Notes: generated by a model not told the origin, from the letters alone. A DNA stretch of 64,000 bases from Papio anubis (GCF_008728515.1 NC_044984.1:122073349-122137348); one strand, 5' to 3'; shown: positions 1 to 12,105, counted from the first letter of the stretch. Program-made: numbers and translations.

Positions 1-583
1 TCCCCTTTCCCTGTAACCACAGAGATAAACTTTTCCTATTTGCTGCTTTATGCATTGAGTTTATGACACCTATTTTTTTTTTAATTTTTGTGATTTCTAT
101 TCCTAATAGAAACTTTCCTAAATAATTTCCAAGGAAGTTTGGAAAATTCTGCAGACCTCTCTCTCTATGGTTTTCCCCTTGAAAATCTGTTTATCCTGCC
201 AAAATGTTTTTCTTTTATGTGATTAATTTGCATGTAAACCCCAAGCATCTAAACTTGTGGCCCCAGCATCTGTGCTAATGGCACCTAACAAACAGAACTT
301 CTCTCCAGCAGGTTCAGGGGGTGCAGCTAGAGCTGGAGCCAGAAGCTGAGCGGCACCATATGCTGGGCTTTCACCAGATAATCAACTCACAATCCTTTCT
401 GGGGCACCGTCTGATGAATATGAAATGCTTGGATTTTTTCCTAAGCTAACAAAGGTTGGTGGTACTTTTCAAATCTCCCAAGTCAAGGGATAAAATGGTG
501 AAATAAAGATAACATATAAATAAGCATATGCTAAACTTGGTATCAATCATCCTGGGCCTGGGATGCTCTGAAATTTTGAAAAG
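1..583. other. Unassigned sequence
   Basis: No exon, RNA or repeat that I can recognise. A-rich and T-rich runs only. Confidence 0.6.
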
Positions 584-938
584 TGATATAGTTTGGCTGT
601 GTCCCCACCCAAATCTCGCCTTGAATTGTACTCCCATAATTCCCACGTGTTGTGGGAGGGACCCAGTGGGAGATAATCTGAATCATGGGGGAGGTTTCCC
701 CCATTACTATTCTCCTGGTAGTGAATGAGTCTCACGAGATCTGATGGTTTTATCAGGGGTTTTCGCTTCTGCATCTTCCTCATTTTCTCTTGCCGCCACC
801 ATGTAAGAAATGCCTTTTGCCTCCCGCCATGATTCTGAGACCTCCCCAGCCATGTGGAACTGTGAGTCCAATAAAACCTCTTTTTCTTCCCAGTCTCAGG
901 TGTGTGTTTATTGGCAATGTGAAAACGGACTAATTACA
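584..938 (+). mobile_element. THE1-type MaLR solo LTR
   Basis: Begins TGATATAGTTTGGCTGTGTC and ends CTAATTACA, with the THE1 landmarks in order: CCCACGTGTTGTGGGAGGG, GAATCATGGGGG, CTCACGAGATCTGATGG, GCCGCCACCATGTAAG, and the AATAAAACC polyadenylation region. Flanked by AAAAG and AAACG, a 5-bp target duplication with one mismatch. No internal sequence remains. Confidence 0.9.
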
Positions 939-2080
939 AAACGGAACAATTTTCTTGGGATATATTTGTCTCTAAAGATCGAGTGAGGCATTATTGAACA
1001 TATTTTGGGCAGGGCTCTTTCCTAGGGGAAAAGATCAACACTTCCTGGTTTTCTCATGAAGGTAGCCATCCAACGGAATCCCAAAATACTGCACTCTGCA
1101 CTCTTGCCCTCTAGTGGGGGTGTGACAGGTCAAATGAGGGCAGGGTGTCAGGAAAGCCTGTTGTGAAGGTTTCTGCATATCCCAAATTAAAGTGAGCAGC
1201 AGTCACTTTTTGTAGTTCTATGATGAAAGCAGCCAGTGAATATGTTTGTCTCCCAGACCCCCAAGAGAACTGTTGGGAAAATATAATTAAAAATAAAATA
1301 TCCTGCTAACCTAGAAAACCCACCCACAGAATTGGAAGAGAAAGAAAACGCTTGTATTATTAAATAAGCATTAGACCAGACTGTGATGCTCATCATAGGA
1401 AATCTGCAAAGAGACCGCAAAGACAGAAAGAAATCTCACCCTTTTGTACAGCCAGGCGGATACAACCTATTGCATACATTTTCTCAAGATAAATAATAAT
1501 TGGTCCTCATGTGACATTTAACAGAATCTCTGGTCACACATAGTTCATCCTAAACTCCTGGGAATTCAGGTCACCTCCTATGTTTGCTGATTGTCTTTAT
1601 CTAAAGGCAAAATAAATTTTTCCTAGCTATTCCAGGAGGCAGTTTGCAGCTTGGAACTAGGAGCTTACTGAAGTTAGGCTGCTACCCTCCTATGGAAGCT
1701 GGGAGAGAGGGGCGCTGGCTTCCTTCATTGTTATATTACCAAGTGATGACACTTCAGGTCCTTGAGAAAGACATGCGTCAGTGGTAAAGTTGGCAAAAGC
1801 CTTACCTAGATTTTTAATAAATTCATGTGCATCTCAAAGGAGCAGAGACAGAATTCAAAATTACAAGTTTGTTCATGTAAATGCTTTAAGAAAAAGGAAA
1901 GTCTGTATTTCTTTTTGCACTAGGAAAAATTCATATATAATTTTTTTATTTTTAATTTGTATTTTCCAGTATGGAACCCCAATTTGTCTACTAAGGACCA
2001 TGTATTTTGTATGTATCTGTTTCCTCTGTTAAAGTGGATCTTCTTAGGGCAAGAATGTATCTTTATTTACTATGTATTCT
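939..2080. other. Unassigned sequence
   Basis: No recognisable repeat or exon. Short chance frames only. Confidence 0.6.
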
Positions 2081-2091
2081 CAGTGCTTTCT

Positions 2092-2413
2092 TTTTTTGTG
2101 TTGTTGTTGTCGTTGTTGTTTTTTGTTTTTGAGACGGAATTTCACTCTTGTTGTGCAGGCTGGAGTGCAATGGCACAATCTCAGCTCACAGCAACCTCTG
2201 CCTCTCAGGTTCAAGTGATTCTCCTACCTCAGTCTCCCAAGTAGCTGGGGTTACAGGCATGCACCACCACACCCGGCTAATTTTGTATTTTTAGTAGAGA
2301 TGGGGTTTCCCCATGTTGGTCAGGCTGGTCTCGAACTCCCAACCTCAGGTGATCCACCCGCCTCGGCCTCCCAAAGTGCTGGGATTACCGGCGTGAGCCA
2401 CTGCACCCAGCCT
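2092..2413 (-). mobile_element. Alu, antisense
   Basis: Poly-T/GTTGTT tail on the left and rising Alu body to GGCTGGGTGCAGTGGCTCACGCC on the reverse strand. AGTGCTTTCT occurs on both sides (2082-2091 and 2417-2426), the target duplication. AluS-like. Confidence 0.95.
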
Positions 2414-2484
2414 ATTAGTGCTTTCTGCAGCTGCTTTGCCATATAAGCAAACCAGCAACAAGCACAGTTTGGTTTTTTAATGGA

Positions 2485-3215
2485 TCAAATTTTAAATATT
2501 ATTTTTAATTGACAAATAATAGTTATATATGTCTCTCTGTATACATACACACACACGCACACACACACATACATATAATGCAGTGTGATCTTTTGATATC
2601 TCTATGTACATTGAGGATTGATTCAGTCAAGTTAATTAGTATATCCTTCACCTCACATACTTATTCTTTTGTGGTGAGCACATTTAAAATCTACTCTTTC
2701 AGCAATACACACTATGTTATTATTAACTGTAGTCCTCATGTTGTACTATAGATCTCTAAAACTTATTTTTCCTGGTTAAATGAAACTTTGTATCCTTTCC
2801 CCACCCTGTGCCTCCATGCTGTGGTAACCATCATTCTACTCTCTACTTCCGTGAATTCAACATTTTTAGATTCCACGTGTAAGTGAGATAATGCAGTATT
2901 TGTCTTTCTACGTCTGGCTTATTTCACTTGACATAATGCCCCCCAGATGCATCTATGTTGTCATAAATGACATAATTTTCTTCTTTTTGAAGGCTGTGTG
3001 GATACCACATTTTTTTTACGCATTCATCTGTTGATAGGCATCCAAGTTGATTCCATATCTTGGCTACTGTAATTAGTGCTGCAATGAACATGGAAGTGCA
3101 GATAATTTGGAGGGAACTTCCATACTATTTTCCATAATGTCTAATTTACATTCCCACCAACAGCGTACAAGGATTCCCTTCTCTTGCCAAGGTTATTTGT
3201 TCCAGCAGAATACAA
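2485..3215 (-). mobile_element. Old L1 3' end (L1M type), antisense
   Basis: The reverse strand reads the last part of L1 ORF2 (the region around CATTGCAGCACTAATTACAG and TCTCACTTACACGTGGAAT) into the 3' UTR ending in an AT-rich tail. An internal (CA)n at 2547-2570 lies in the UTR. It is 5'-truncated and meets the next L1 head to head. ORF2 is not open. Confidence 0.8.
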
Positions 3216-3221
3216 ATTCAA

Positions 3222-4312
3222 CAGAGTTGAGAGACAATCTATAGATTAGGAGAAAATCTTTGCAAAGCATAGATCTCATAAGGGGTTAATATCTAAAATA
3301 TACAAGGAAATCAAACAACTCAATAGCAAGAAGACAATCTGGTTTAAAAATGTGAAAAATAAAACCTAAATAGGCATTTCTCCAAAGAAGACATACAATA
3401 GATAACAGGTATATGAAAAACTGTTCAACATCACTAATCATCAGGGAAATGCAAATTAAAACCTCAGTGAGATATTACTTTACACGTGTTAGAATGGATA
3501 TTATTAAAAAGATGAACTATAACAAGTGTTGGTGAGGATGTGAACCAAAGGAGACCTCTATACACCACTGGTTGCAATGTAAATTAGTATAGCTATTATG
3601 AAAAACAGTTTGAAGAGTACCCAAAAAACTAAAAATAGAACTGCCATGCGATCTAGTAACCCCACTACTAGGCACGTATACAAAGGAATTGAAATCAGCA
3701 TGTTGAAGAGATATCTGGATTCTCATGTTCATTGAAGAATTATTCACAATAACCAAGACATGAAATCAACCTAACCATCCATCAGTGGATGAATGCATAA
3801 TGAAAAGGTGGTATATATGCATGATGAAGTACTATTCAGTGTTTAAAATGTAGAAAGTCTTGTCATTTGCAAAGACCTGATGACCTGGGAGGACTTTATG
3901 TTAAATTGATTGGCGAGGCCAAAAAGGCAAATGCTGCATAATCTCACTTAAACGTGGAATCTAAGTAAGTTGGACTCAGAAGTAGAGTGTAGTATGGTGC
4001 TTATCAGGGGCTGGAGTGAGGAATAGGGGCATGATTGGGGAAATGTTTGTCAAAAAATACATTTCAGTTACAAAGGAGGAATTTGTTTAAGAGATTTACT
4101 GTACAACATGGTGACAACAGTTAATTACAATGTATAATATACTTGAACATTGCTGAAAGAGTGGATTTTTAAGTGTTCTCATCACAAAAAAATTATGTGA
4201 GGTAATGCATATATTAATTACCTTGATTTAGTCATCGGACAATGTATACATATTTCAAAATACCATGTTGTATGCCGTTAATATATGTACTTTTTATTTG
4301 TCAACTAAAAGG
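3222..4312 (+). mobile_element. Old L1 3' end (L1M type), sense
   Basis: Carries the ORF2 C-terminal region (AAAACTGTTCAACATCACTAATC, AATGCAAATTAAAACC, CCATCCATCAGTGGATGAAT) and the 3' UTR ending near GTACTTTTTATTTGTCAA. Many stops and indels. Same orientation as its own tail, opposite to the fragment at 2485-3215. Confidence 0.85.
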
Positions 4313-4354
4313 GTGAAGTTTTTTTGATAAAAAGAACATTAATTTTGCATTTAG

Positions 4355-4520
4355 ATGGCATGAGTATGAATCCCAGTTGTCTCTTACTAGCTCTGTACCC
4401 TTGGCTGAATGTAATTTGTTTCATTATAATAGAAAAACAGAGTACTTACCTTACAAAATTATTGTGAGGATTCAATGCATATAGTATGGATATAGTACAG
4501 AGCTTGATTCAGTGGCCCAG
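4355..4520 (+). mobile_element. MIR element
   Basis: Degenerate MIR core: ATGAATCCCAGTTGTC, CTTACTAGCTCTGTACCCTTGG, and TTACCTTACAAAATTATTGTGAGGATTC. Its 3' side runs into a 51-bp tandem duplication. Confidence 0.7.
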
Positions 4521-4604
4521 TCTCTGAGATCCATACCCGGTACATGGTAAATACTTGATTCAATGGATCAGGTTCTGAGAACTATACCCAGTACATGGTA
4601 AACA
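4503..4604. repeat. 51-bp tandem duplication, two copies
   Basis: Copies start with CTTGATTCA at 4503 and 4554 and end GTACATGGTAAA(T/C)A. About 80% alike, period 51, lying at the 3' edge of the MIR. Confidence 0.75.
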
Positions 4605-5720
4605 TTCCATGCAGAGTAGCAAGTATTACCCTTACTCTATTTCCAGAGGTTACTTGAATTTAAGACAAAACCAAAAATATATGTGGGTGATGCCTCAGTA
4701 TGAAGACTAAGCAATCACTTTTCAAAACTCTGTAATAAATACTAAATATTTGATTCCAATGAAAACTGGTTATTAAGTTTGTTTCTACCTGGTTCACATG
4801 GGTTTCTAAAGATTTGTGCCATTTCTTGTGTGTGGGTGAAAAACATGCCATTTGATTCTACAGCTTTTCTTCCTTTTCTTCTTTCATACGTAGATTCATA
4901 GATTCTTTATACATGGATTCTCAGATTGAAACTGGAATCGTGAAAATGGATTATAATTCATGGTCAGGCTTCCTTCCATTGAGACAGATTGATCTGGTGT
5001 CAAACTCAGTGTGGAAGGAGGTGGCCACATGGATTGAATTATTGATTCTCTTTTAAATAGAAAACAAAGCAATGAATGTTCTTATGGAAACCCTAGATGG
5101 AAAGAGGCTTTTTTCCAAAGAGTTTCTAGTTGCCACTATTGCCCTAGAGAGTAATGTAGCTGTGCTATTTATCAGAAAAATTATTAATCTTTTTCAGGAT
5201 AATATGTGTGGACCATTCCGCAGTGTGCATGAAGTGGACAGGCATGACCCATCTGCCTTCACTGTCCATGCTCACATTACCTTCAGTTCTTTTCTTACAT
5301 TAGAATGTTTTTCCTTGACCCTCTTGGAGGTCAGGAAGCTTTAGAGTTATCATATAGCTTGATGGTGGGCTTCTGACTCTGACATTTTTTTCTATGTGTC
5401 TATTTTCTTCCCATCCTCTGCACTGCATACATATTTAATGTTTGATACAATTAGGTCTCATTTCTATGTCAGGAAGTAAAATGTGCCCCTTTGGACCCAA
5501 AGTCTAACATTTTTCAGCTTTCTGTCCAGCCTCGCTGGGCTTACGTTTTCCGCCTTCTCCTGATGTACTTCCTAGCATGATTTGAAAGGATCCTCATTCT
5601 TCTCAATGAAGAAAACAAGACAACTTCCTCTCCTTTCCTCATCACTCCTTATTTCAAAGTCACAGAATGAAACAAGGTTAGAGAAAATAGCAGTGATGAA
5701 TTAACACAGCAACTTGGAGC
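4605..5720. other. Unassigned sequence
   Basis: Nothing recognised. The 90-codon frame at 5072-5344 has no splice context or family motif. Confidence 0.6.
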
Positions 5721-5721
5721 T

Positions 5722-5995
5722 ATTGAACACCTTCTGAGCCAGGTACTGTGCTACCTACTGTACCTACAGCAGTAAGAAAAACAAGATTCTCATTTTCATA
5801 AGAATGAATGGGCCTTCTAAGGAATAAGAAAAATGAGAAATAAGCATGGATGTTTCAGATGGTAATAAATGATATTAAAATGATAAAGAGTAGCAATAGG
5901 TTGGGTAGTAAGCAATTTGAACAGGAGGACAATTTTGGCTTTGGCAGTTCTCAAGGAGCACCTCTGAGCAGTGGCATCTGAGCTGAGGTCTTGTA
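5722..5995. mobile_element. L2 fragment
   Basis: Contains ATTGAACACCTTCTGAGCCAGGTACTGTGC, then CAGCAGTAAGAAAAACAAG and CATCTGAGCTGAGGTCTTG, the order seen in L2 3' regions. Old and gapped; strand not assigned. Confidence 0.55.
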
Positions 5996-6654
5996 TCATT
6001 TATGATGCTTTTGGCTGCAAGTAACAGAAAACTCACTCAAAATGACCTTAACAAAATAGGAAAAAATTAGATTGCCTCAACTAGTAAGAAATACTCTAGG
6101 GGCCTCTTCCAGGTTTGATTAATTCTATGATTCTGTGATGTTATTAAAAGTCCAGATTCTTTACTGCCTGCTGTCACTGTGTCCTCACCATTTCAGCTTG
6201 TTCCTCAGGCTGCAGCCATTCCAGCAAACATACATGATATGACACTCAAATGCATAAAGGAGAAAACTATTATGGTGTCATTTTTAAAGCTAGTAAACCT
6301 TTTCCAGAAACCCCTATGATCACTAGACTGAATCATGTCGTATCCTCATTCCTACACCCATCACCAGCAAGAACAAAGTATGTGGCAAGTGACGATAGAT
6401 AGATTATCTGAATAAAATGCCAGTTATTTTAGAAAATAGTAAAGTGTATGCGTGTGTGTTGGGGCATATAAAAGTGGTCCTAGAATGAGCCAGTGCTAAT
6501 ATCCACTTCTAATGCAAATGATAAGACTCCTGGTTAGAGGAAGACCTGGAAGATTACTCCAAGCAGAGAGCAGCAATTGCAGAACCCTGTCATGCTTCCA
6601 TTTCATCCTCCAATATGGCCCCCAGGAAAAACAGAGGGACATGGAAAGTGACCA
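5996..6654. other. Mostly unassigned; old repeat likely at the left
   Basis: TTTGGCTGCAAGTAACAGAAAA at 6008 onward is the start of a common ancient mammalian repeat whose family I cannot name. Confidence 0.45.
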
Positions 6655-7240
6655 GTAACCATGCCAGGTCGGTCAAATTGTAGCACCAATCACAGTTGCA
6701 ATTCCAGATGTGGTATATTTGCTGGAACAGATGAACATTGCCTCAGATATATTAGACATTATATGGGAAACTAATTTGTTTAATACATTATTTTCTGGCC
6801 TAATCAAGAAAGAGGTTCAGAGACAGATTGTATTCATGTGGAAGAGACAATAACATACATTTATGGTTTTCACCCAGGGCTCATCATCTTCTCTGCTCTT
6901 TCTTATAATATCCTCATAATATAATTGAACTATCTAGGCATACCAAAGAACATCTTATTGATCCATTACTTTGATGATAAACTGGTTGAAGAGCATATTT
7001 AAAAGGTGGTAGTGGGACCAATGGAAGTTTAGAAGGGACAGTAGAAGAGGTGGAATATCTGTTTTAACCTTGAGATCAACTATAGTGACTAGGAATGTTC
7101 ATCCCACTAACCTCTGCTTTCGAAGTGTGTCATCAACAATGAAGGTATACCATATGTCTGTAAGAGCTCCTCATTCTTCCAGTTGAATGGAAACGTGTAT
7201 ATCAGTGGCTCAGGGTGGACTATGTGCAACACAGAGGTGT
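6655..7240 (+). mobile_element. ERVL-type pol remnant
   Basis: Fragment of an endogenous ERVL reverse-transcriptase region: GCACCAATCACAGTTGCAAT, CCAGATGTGGTAT, and a reverse-transcriptase-like H-Y-F-D-D at 6964-6978. It is riddled with stops and frameshifts and no LTR of its own is adjacent. The part after about 7030 is weaker and could belong to something else. No coding capacity. Confidence 0.6.
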
Positions 7241-7480
7241 GTCACTCTGATTTTCCTTCAACACAGGACTTGCTACGCAGGTGCAAGCAGTGTGGTTTGG
7301 TAGACCCTGCAGCTATAAACTCCTTCAAAGTTCAACTCAGTTTTCACCCTAAGGTACCATAAGAGGGAGCAAACGGGGCTCACTTTGTGGTAAGAAGTTT
7401 GGGTGTTACAGACATCACCTCCTACAAGGTATTCAAATCTGAAGCAAAGCACTTTGGGGTTTTTATGAGTAATGGATCCC

Positions 7481-7847
7481 TGCCACAGACTGAATGAGGA
7501 TTTGTGTTCCCCCAAGTTCATATGCTGAAATCTTAAGCCCCAAGCTGGTGGTATGAGGAGGTAGGGTCATTGGGAGGTGATTAGGTCATGAGGGTGGAGA
7601 CCTCATGAATGAGATTTGTGCCCTCAAAAGGGAGGCCCCAGAGAGCTCATTTACCCTCTGTCATTCAAGGACACAGAAAGAAGGCGCTGTCTGTGAATGG
7701 GGCAGTGGTCCCTCACGGACATGGGATGTGCTTGTACCTTGATCTTGGATATTCCAGCCTTCAGAACTGGGAGAAACAAGTTTTTGCCGTTTATAAACTA
7801 CCAGACTATGGTATTTTTGTTACAGCAGCCCAAACAGACTAAGTCCC
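7481..7847 (+). mobile_element. MLT1-type MaLR LTR
   Basis: Landmarks in order: GACTGAATGAGGATTTGTG, TTCATATGCTGAAATC, GGGAGGTGATTAGGTCATGA, GGACACAGAAAGAAGGCG, CCAGCCTTCAGAACTGGGAG, GTTACAGCAGCCCAAACAGA. A run of 77-101 codons inside it is only LTR sequence. Confidence 0.85.
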
Positions 7848-8996
7848 ATCTCACATTTGGAAATAAAAGATGTTTAAGATTTGGGTGGTGGTGGTGTTTT
7901 TGTTTTGTTTTTGAGGGTGGGTGGTTAATGTTTTTACTCTTGGTAACTAATAAGTTCATCAAAATATGTCTATATCATTATACAGGGTCTCTACCATTTT
8001 AGGGGGTGTATTTTAGAAATTTTTCTTTTCCGGACTTTAAAAGAAGCCATCATTGTTAGTTGAACAGAAATGATGCTGAAAATAAAATGATTCACATTTT
8101 TTCAATTAAAAAATTCCTCAATATGTTAGTAACTAGCTTCATTAAACTTTTAGAGATTTATGCTAAATAGTCAAATATCTGCTGACAATATTTACTTTGT
8201 TAATTGAATTCAACATATCTATGTTATTTAAACATAAAGAAAATACATAAATTTAAGAATTCTCCTTCCTAAAGTGATGTTCAAAAGAGTTGTTTACTCA
8301 AATTGGACACAGATTAATTGCAAGGTGGTAATTCAGCAGGAAAAAAATGCTAAATCTAATTATGTGTTAAATTTCTTTTTAACTACCGAAGTTAGATAAC
8401 TGCTATAAGATTTCAACTAGGCAGGATTGAGTGCTGGTAGTTGGTTGTTTCCAACTAATATGTCATCCCAAAGCAACACTTTATTGGCAGGTGGAAGAGC
8501 TATTTCAGAGGCAAAATCAAGGATGCTGGTGCTAGATTGGAAGTGAACAGTGGAGAAGATAAAGGCATTAGGGACAGCCCCCCAAGATTCTGGCTTGTAC
8601 AGTGGAACATGTGGAGGTGCCAGTTACTGAGAAAGGAAACTCCAGTGGGATGGGGATTGGGTATCACAATTTTGTTTGGGAAGTTTGGGGTTTGGTGCTA
8701 TTTTGAGACAGTCTCCTAACAATGTTAGGGTGGTCAGTAGATCCACAGCTCAGCAGAGAAGCCAGAGCTGAGCACGGAAATCTGCGTGAGAGAGAGATAT
8801 ATCTAGAATAACTGTTTGTCTGTGGCCATGAGGGTCCTCTGGGCAGCCCGTGAACAATGTGGTACTCTATAAGTAGATGGGTCATCCTGAGCCATGCTGG
8901 TCATGCCTCTGGGCTGCAGTTTCTTCATCTAGAGAATGACCATGTGGGACCTATTTTGGCTCATGACTCTGGAAAGAACTTTTCTTGGACATGGCA
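7848..8996. other. Unassigned sequence
   Basis: AT-rich left half. A weak MIR-like patch near 8905-8945 (GGGCTGCAGTTTCTTCATC). Confidence 0.5.
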
Positions 8997-10408
8997 ACTT
9001 TTTTTTAAAAAATAACTTTTAGTTTCAGGGGTACATATGCAGATTTGTTACATAGGTAAACTCATGTCATGGCAGTTTGTTGTACAGATTAAGAATAATG
9101 GCCTCCAGCTCCTCCACCCATGTTCCTGCAAAGGACATGATCTTGTTCTTTTTTAATGGCTGCGTAGTATTCCATGATGTGGATGTACACATTTTCCTTA
9201 CCCAGTCTGCCATTCATGGGCATTTAGGTTGATTCGCTGTCTTTGCTATTGTGAATAGTGCTGCAATGAACATATGTGTGCATATGTCTTTATGGTAGAA
9301 TGATTTTATTCCTTTGAGTATATACCTAGCAATGGAATTGCTGGGTCAAATGGTAGTTCTGTTTTTAGCTCTTTGAGAATCGCCACACTGCTTTCCACAA
9401 TGGTTGAACTAATTTATGCTCCCAACAGCAGTGTATAAGCTTTCTCTTTTCTCTGCAACCTCACCAGCATCTGTTGTTTTTGATTTTTTAGTAATAGCCA
9501 TTAACCATTCTGACTGGCATGAGATGGTATCTCACTGTGGTTTTGATTTGCATTTCTCTGATGATCAGTGATGTTGAGCTTTTTTTCATGTGCTTGTTGG
9601 CTGCATGTATGTGCTCTGAACACTGCCTGTTCATGTCCTTTGCCCAATTTTTTAATGATTTTATTTCTTATAAATTTGTTTAAGTTCCTTATAGATGCTG
9701 GATATTAGACCTTTGTCAGAGGCATAGTTTGCAAATATTTTCTCCCATTCTGTATGTTGTCTGTTTACTCTGTTGATAGTTTATTTTGCTATGCAGAAGC
9801 TCTTCACTTTAATTAGGTCCTATTTGTCAATTTTTGTTTTTGTTACAATTGCTTAGGTGTCTTTTTCATAATATCTTTTCAGTTCCTATGTCCAGAATGG
9901 CATTGCTTAGGTTTTCCTCCAGGGTTTTTACAGTTTTGGGTTTTACATTTAAGCCTTTAATCTATCTTGAGTTGATTATTTAATGTGCTGTAAGGAAGGG
10001 GTCCAGTTTTGATCTTCTGCATATGGCTAGTCAGTTATCCCAGCACCATTTATTGAATGGGGAGTCCTTTCGCCATTGCTTATTTTTGTTGGCTTTGCCA
10101 AAGATCAGATGGTTGTAGGTGTGAGGCCTTATTTCTGGGCTCTCTATTCTATTCTATTGGTTAATGTGTTTATTTTTGTGCCGGTACCATGCTGCTTTGT
10201 TACTGTAGTCTTACATTATAGTTTAAAGTCAGGTAACATAATGCCCCCAGCTTTGTTCTTTTTGCTTAGGATTGCCTTGGCTATTCAGGCTCTTTTTTTG
10301 GTTCCACATGAATCTTAAAAGAGCTTTTTCTAGTTCTGTAAAGAATGTCATTGGTGGATAGGAATAGCATTGAATCTGTAAATTGCTTTGGGCAGTATGA
10401 GACATTGT
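8997..10408 (-). mobile_element. 5'-truncated L1 (primate L1PB/L1MA class), antisense
   Basis: The reverse strand reads L1 ORF2 into the 3' end. Landmarks include GTGCTGCAATGAACATATG, CATTTCTCTGATGATCAGTG, and CAGCACCATTTATTGAATGG. The 3' UTR has an internal deletion at about 9088-9095 that removes some 200 bp before GGATAATGGCCTCCAG-like sequence. Stops throughout. Confidence 0.92.
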
Positions 10409-10547
10409 ACTTTTTTCTCAGGAAGTTAGACTTGTTCATTCTCCTTCTCCCATGTACATAGATGCAACATTTTCTGAAGGCCCAGGAAAGAAGGTTATAA
10501 AATGTCTTATTTCCTCAACAGGAACATGTGAGATACAATGGGGCCTT

Positions 10548-10590
10548 AACTTATCTAACTCTTAACCTGCTAATTAGGCAGCTCCCTCAG
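10548..10590. repeat. 43-bp direct repeat, left copy
   Basis: AACTTATCTAACTCTTAACC to GCTCCCTCAG. The same 43 bases recur at 11742-11784 with one difference (C to T). Not a repeat family I recognise. Confidence 0.9.
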
Positions 10591-10886
10591 GCCTGAAGAC
10601 AAAGACCATAAGGAAAACGCTTTTCATCACTTTTGTTCTGCAAATTACAGTTTCAAGGAGGAAAAAAAAACTCATTTTCAAAGCCTTTGTTGAACACTTT
10701 GCCTTCTAGAATTTTAATCTGCCAGGAAATCCTACTGTTTGATGGTTTTCAAGGATCCTGTTTATGGTTGACATAAAACTATTTTTAGTACCATATGGCC
10801 AACATTTATGCATTGTCAAAAATGGCTCAAGCATAAAATTTGATGCACCAGAGATTTGATTTATGGAGGACTGAATACATCTGGTA

Positions 10887-10938
10887 AGGAACACACACAC
10901 TCACACACACATAACACTCATACACACTCACACAAACA
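10887..10938. repeat. Degenerate (CA)n microsatellite
   Basis: CACACACTCACACACACATA-type tract with interruptions. Confidence 0.8.
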
Positions 10939-11162
10939 TGAGATTATGTGATTCCATAAAATTATGCTTGCAGTTTGACTAGTTATAACTGATTAGAACT
11001 AAAGGCTTTTAAAAAATCACGTTAGATACAAGTCCTGTTGGTCTGGTTGTTTTGGTGTCTAGAAAATCAGAGCAATTCTGGTTTCATAAAATCTCATTGT
11101 GGGTTTTTGCCTGTGTGTCGTTTCTGTGGACACATCTCAAGAGTTCACTCTTTCCCCCAAAG

Positions 11163-11565
11163 GTTTCCAACAATCATGAATTTGTATTTGTGAGTGGGAA
11201 GAAAATGAAGAGCAAAATGGACAGGATTGTGGACTTCACATCCAGCACCCCCGCTCTTCTCGGTTCAAGGTGACCATCTGGGTGCCCAGAATCCCCCTGC
11301 AGATTGAGGGCTCGGACAGGTCACTGAGCCAGATCCAGGGCTGGAGGATCTCTGTGGCCTCCAACAGATGGTGAGGAAGCAGAGAGAGGACTGTGGATCT
11401 GATGCTCCTGGAGCCCAGAAATCTTTGTAAAGGTGGTAAAACCAACCCTCAGGGCCTAGGCCCCTGGGAAGCAACCTGTCGTGCTTGACAATGGTCTGGG
11501 CTTGGGGATCAGATGGATTCGATTTTGTCACCCATTAGTGGTGAGAGAGGCCAGAGAGTGTCGGT
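11163..11565 (+). pseudogene. TMEM132C: Decayed copy of the penultimate large TMEM132 exon
   Basis: Starts right after an acceptor-like site (TTTCCCCCAAAG, ending 11162). The first 26 codons read V-S-N-N-H-E-F-V-F-V-S-G-K-K-M-K and end V-D-F-T, paralleling the family's V-S-D-R-C-D-Y-V-F-V-N-G-K-E-M-K. One base is missing at 11241-11242, in what should be a Tyr codon. The shifted frame from 11243 then gives Q-H, V-T-I-W-V-P-R-I-P-L-Q-I-E (from 11270) and Q-I-Q-G-W-R, and hits TGA at 11372. Weaker, repeatedly frame-broken similarity continues to about 11565, including a stretch resembling W-Q-F-D-I-T-H-L-V near 11515-11540, where a MIR begins. The acid-rich linker is mostly lost. Because an acceptor survives, this looks like a DNA-level exon copy, not a processed one. 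It lies 8.2 kb upstream of the intact exon in the same orientation. Confidence 0.75.
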
Positions 11566-11571
11566 GAGGAC

Positions 11572-11738
11572 AGGGGCTTGGGAGTCAGACGCTACCCATC
11601 ACTCGCAATTTGACTTGAAAAAAATTACTGAAATTCTCTGAGCCTCATATTTCTTATCAGAAAATAGGAATAATCATATTACTGACCTGATAGTGTTGTT
11701 GTTAACATTACACAAAATGATACATCTAAATAATGCAC
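11572..11738 (+). mobile_element. MIR element
   Basis: GGGGCTTGGGAGTCAGAC, TCTGAGCCTCATATTTCTTATC, and GATAGTGTTGTTGTTAACATTA follow MIR order. It abuts the end of the TMEM132-like relic. Confidence 0.75.
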
Positions 11739-11741
11739 ATA

Positions 11742-11784
11742 AACTTATCTAATTCTTAACCTGCTAATTAGGCAGCTCCCTCAG
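11742..11784. repeat. 43-bp direct repeat, right copy
   Basis: Matches 10548-10590 at 42 of 43 positions, 1194 bp apart. The pair brackets the decayed TMEM132-like exon at 11163-11565 and a MIR. Confidence 0.9.
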
Positions 11785-11964
11785 AAGCCTGGAGCACAAG
11801 CCTGACATTTAGGAAGAGCTTGATGCCTTTCATTCCCCGTTTCCCAGCTGTGTTTTTCTTAGATTAGCCATTTCTTTCCTACTTGCAAAAGTCAACACAA
11901 GTTTCCTGAGTGCCTTGCAAGGTGAGAAGTAGACACTGCGGTTGGCCTGTCTGGGGCTTTATTT

Positions 11965-12105
11965 TGGTGCTGCCACTTGCAGTTCAGTGAGCCTAGATGA
12001 GTAGTTCAACTCCACATTTATCAGTGTCCACATTTACACATTGGGAATAAAAGTAGTGCTTCGTCTTTCTGTTGTAAGAATTCATAAATTCGTACACATA
12101 CAATT
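11965..12105 (+). mobile_element. Possible second MIR, degraded
   Basis: GCCACTTGCAGTTCAGTGAGCC, TTACACATTGGGAATAAAAG, and TTGTAAGAATTCATAAA weakly follow MIR order. Confidence 0.4.

Noticed and set aside
6655..7240. Possible active retroviral pol
   Set aside because: Only a short, frame-broken ERVL remnant.
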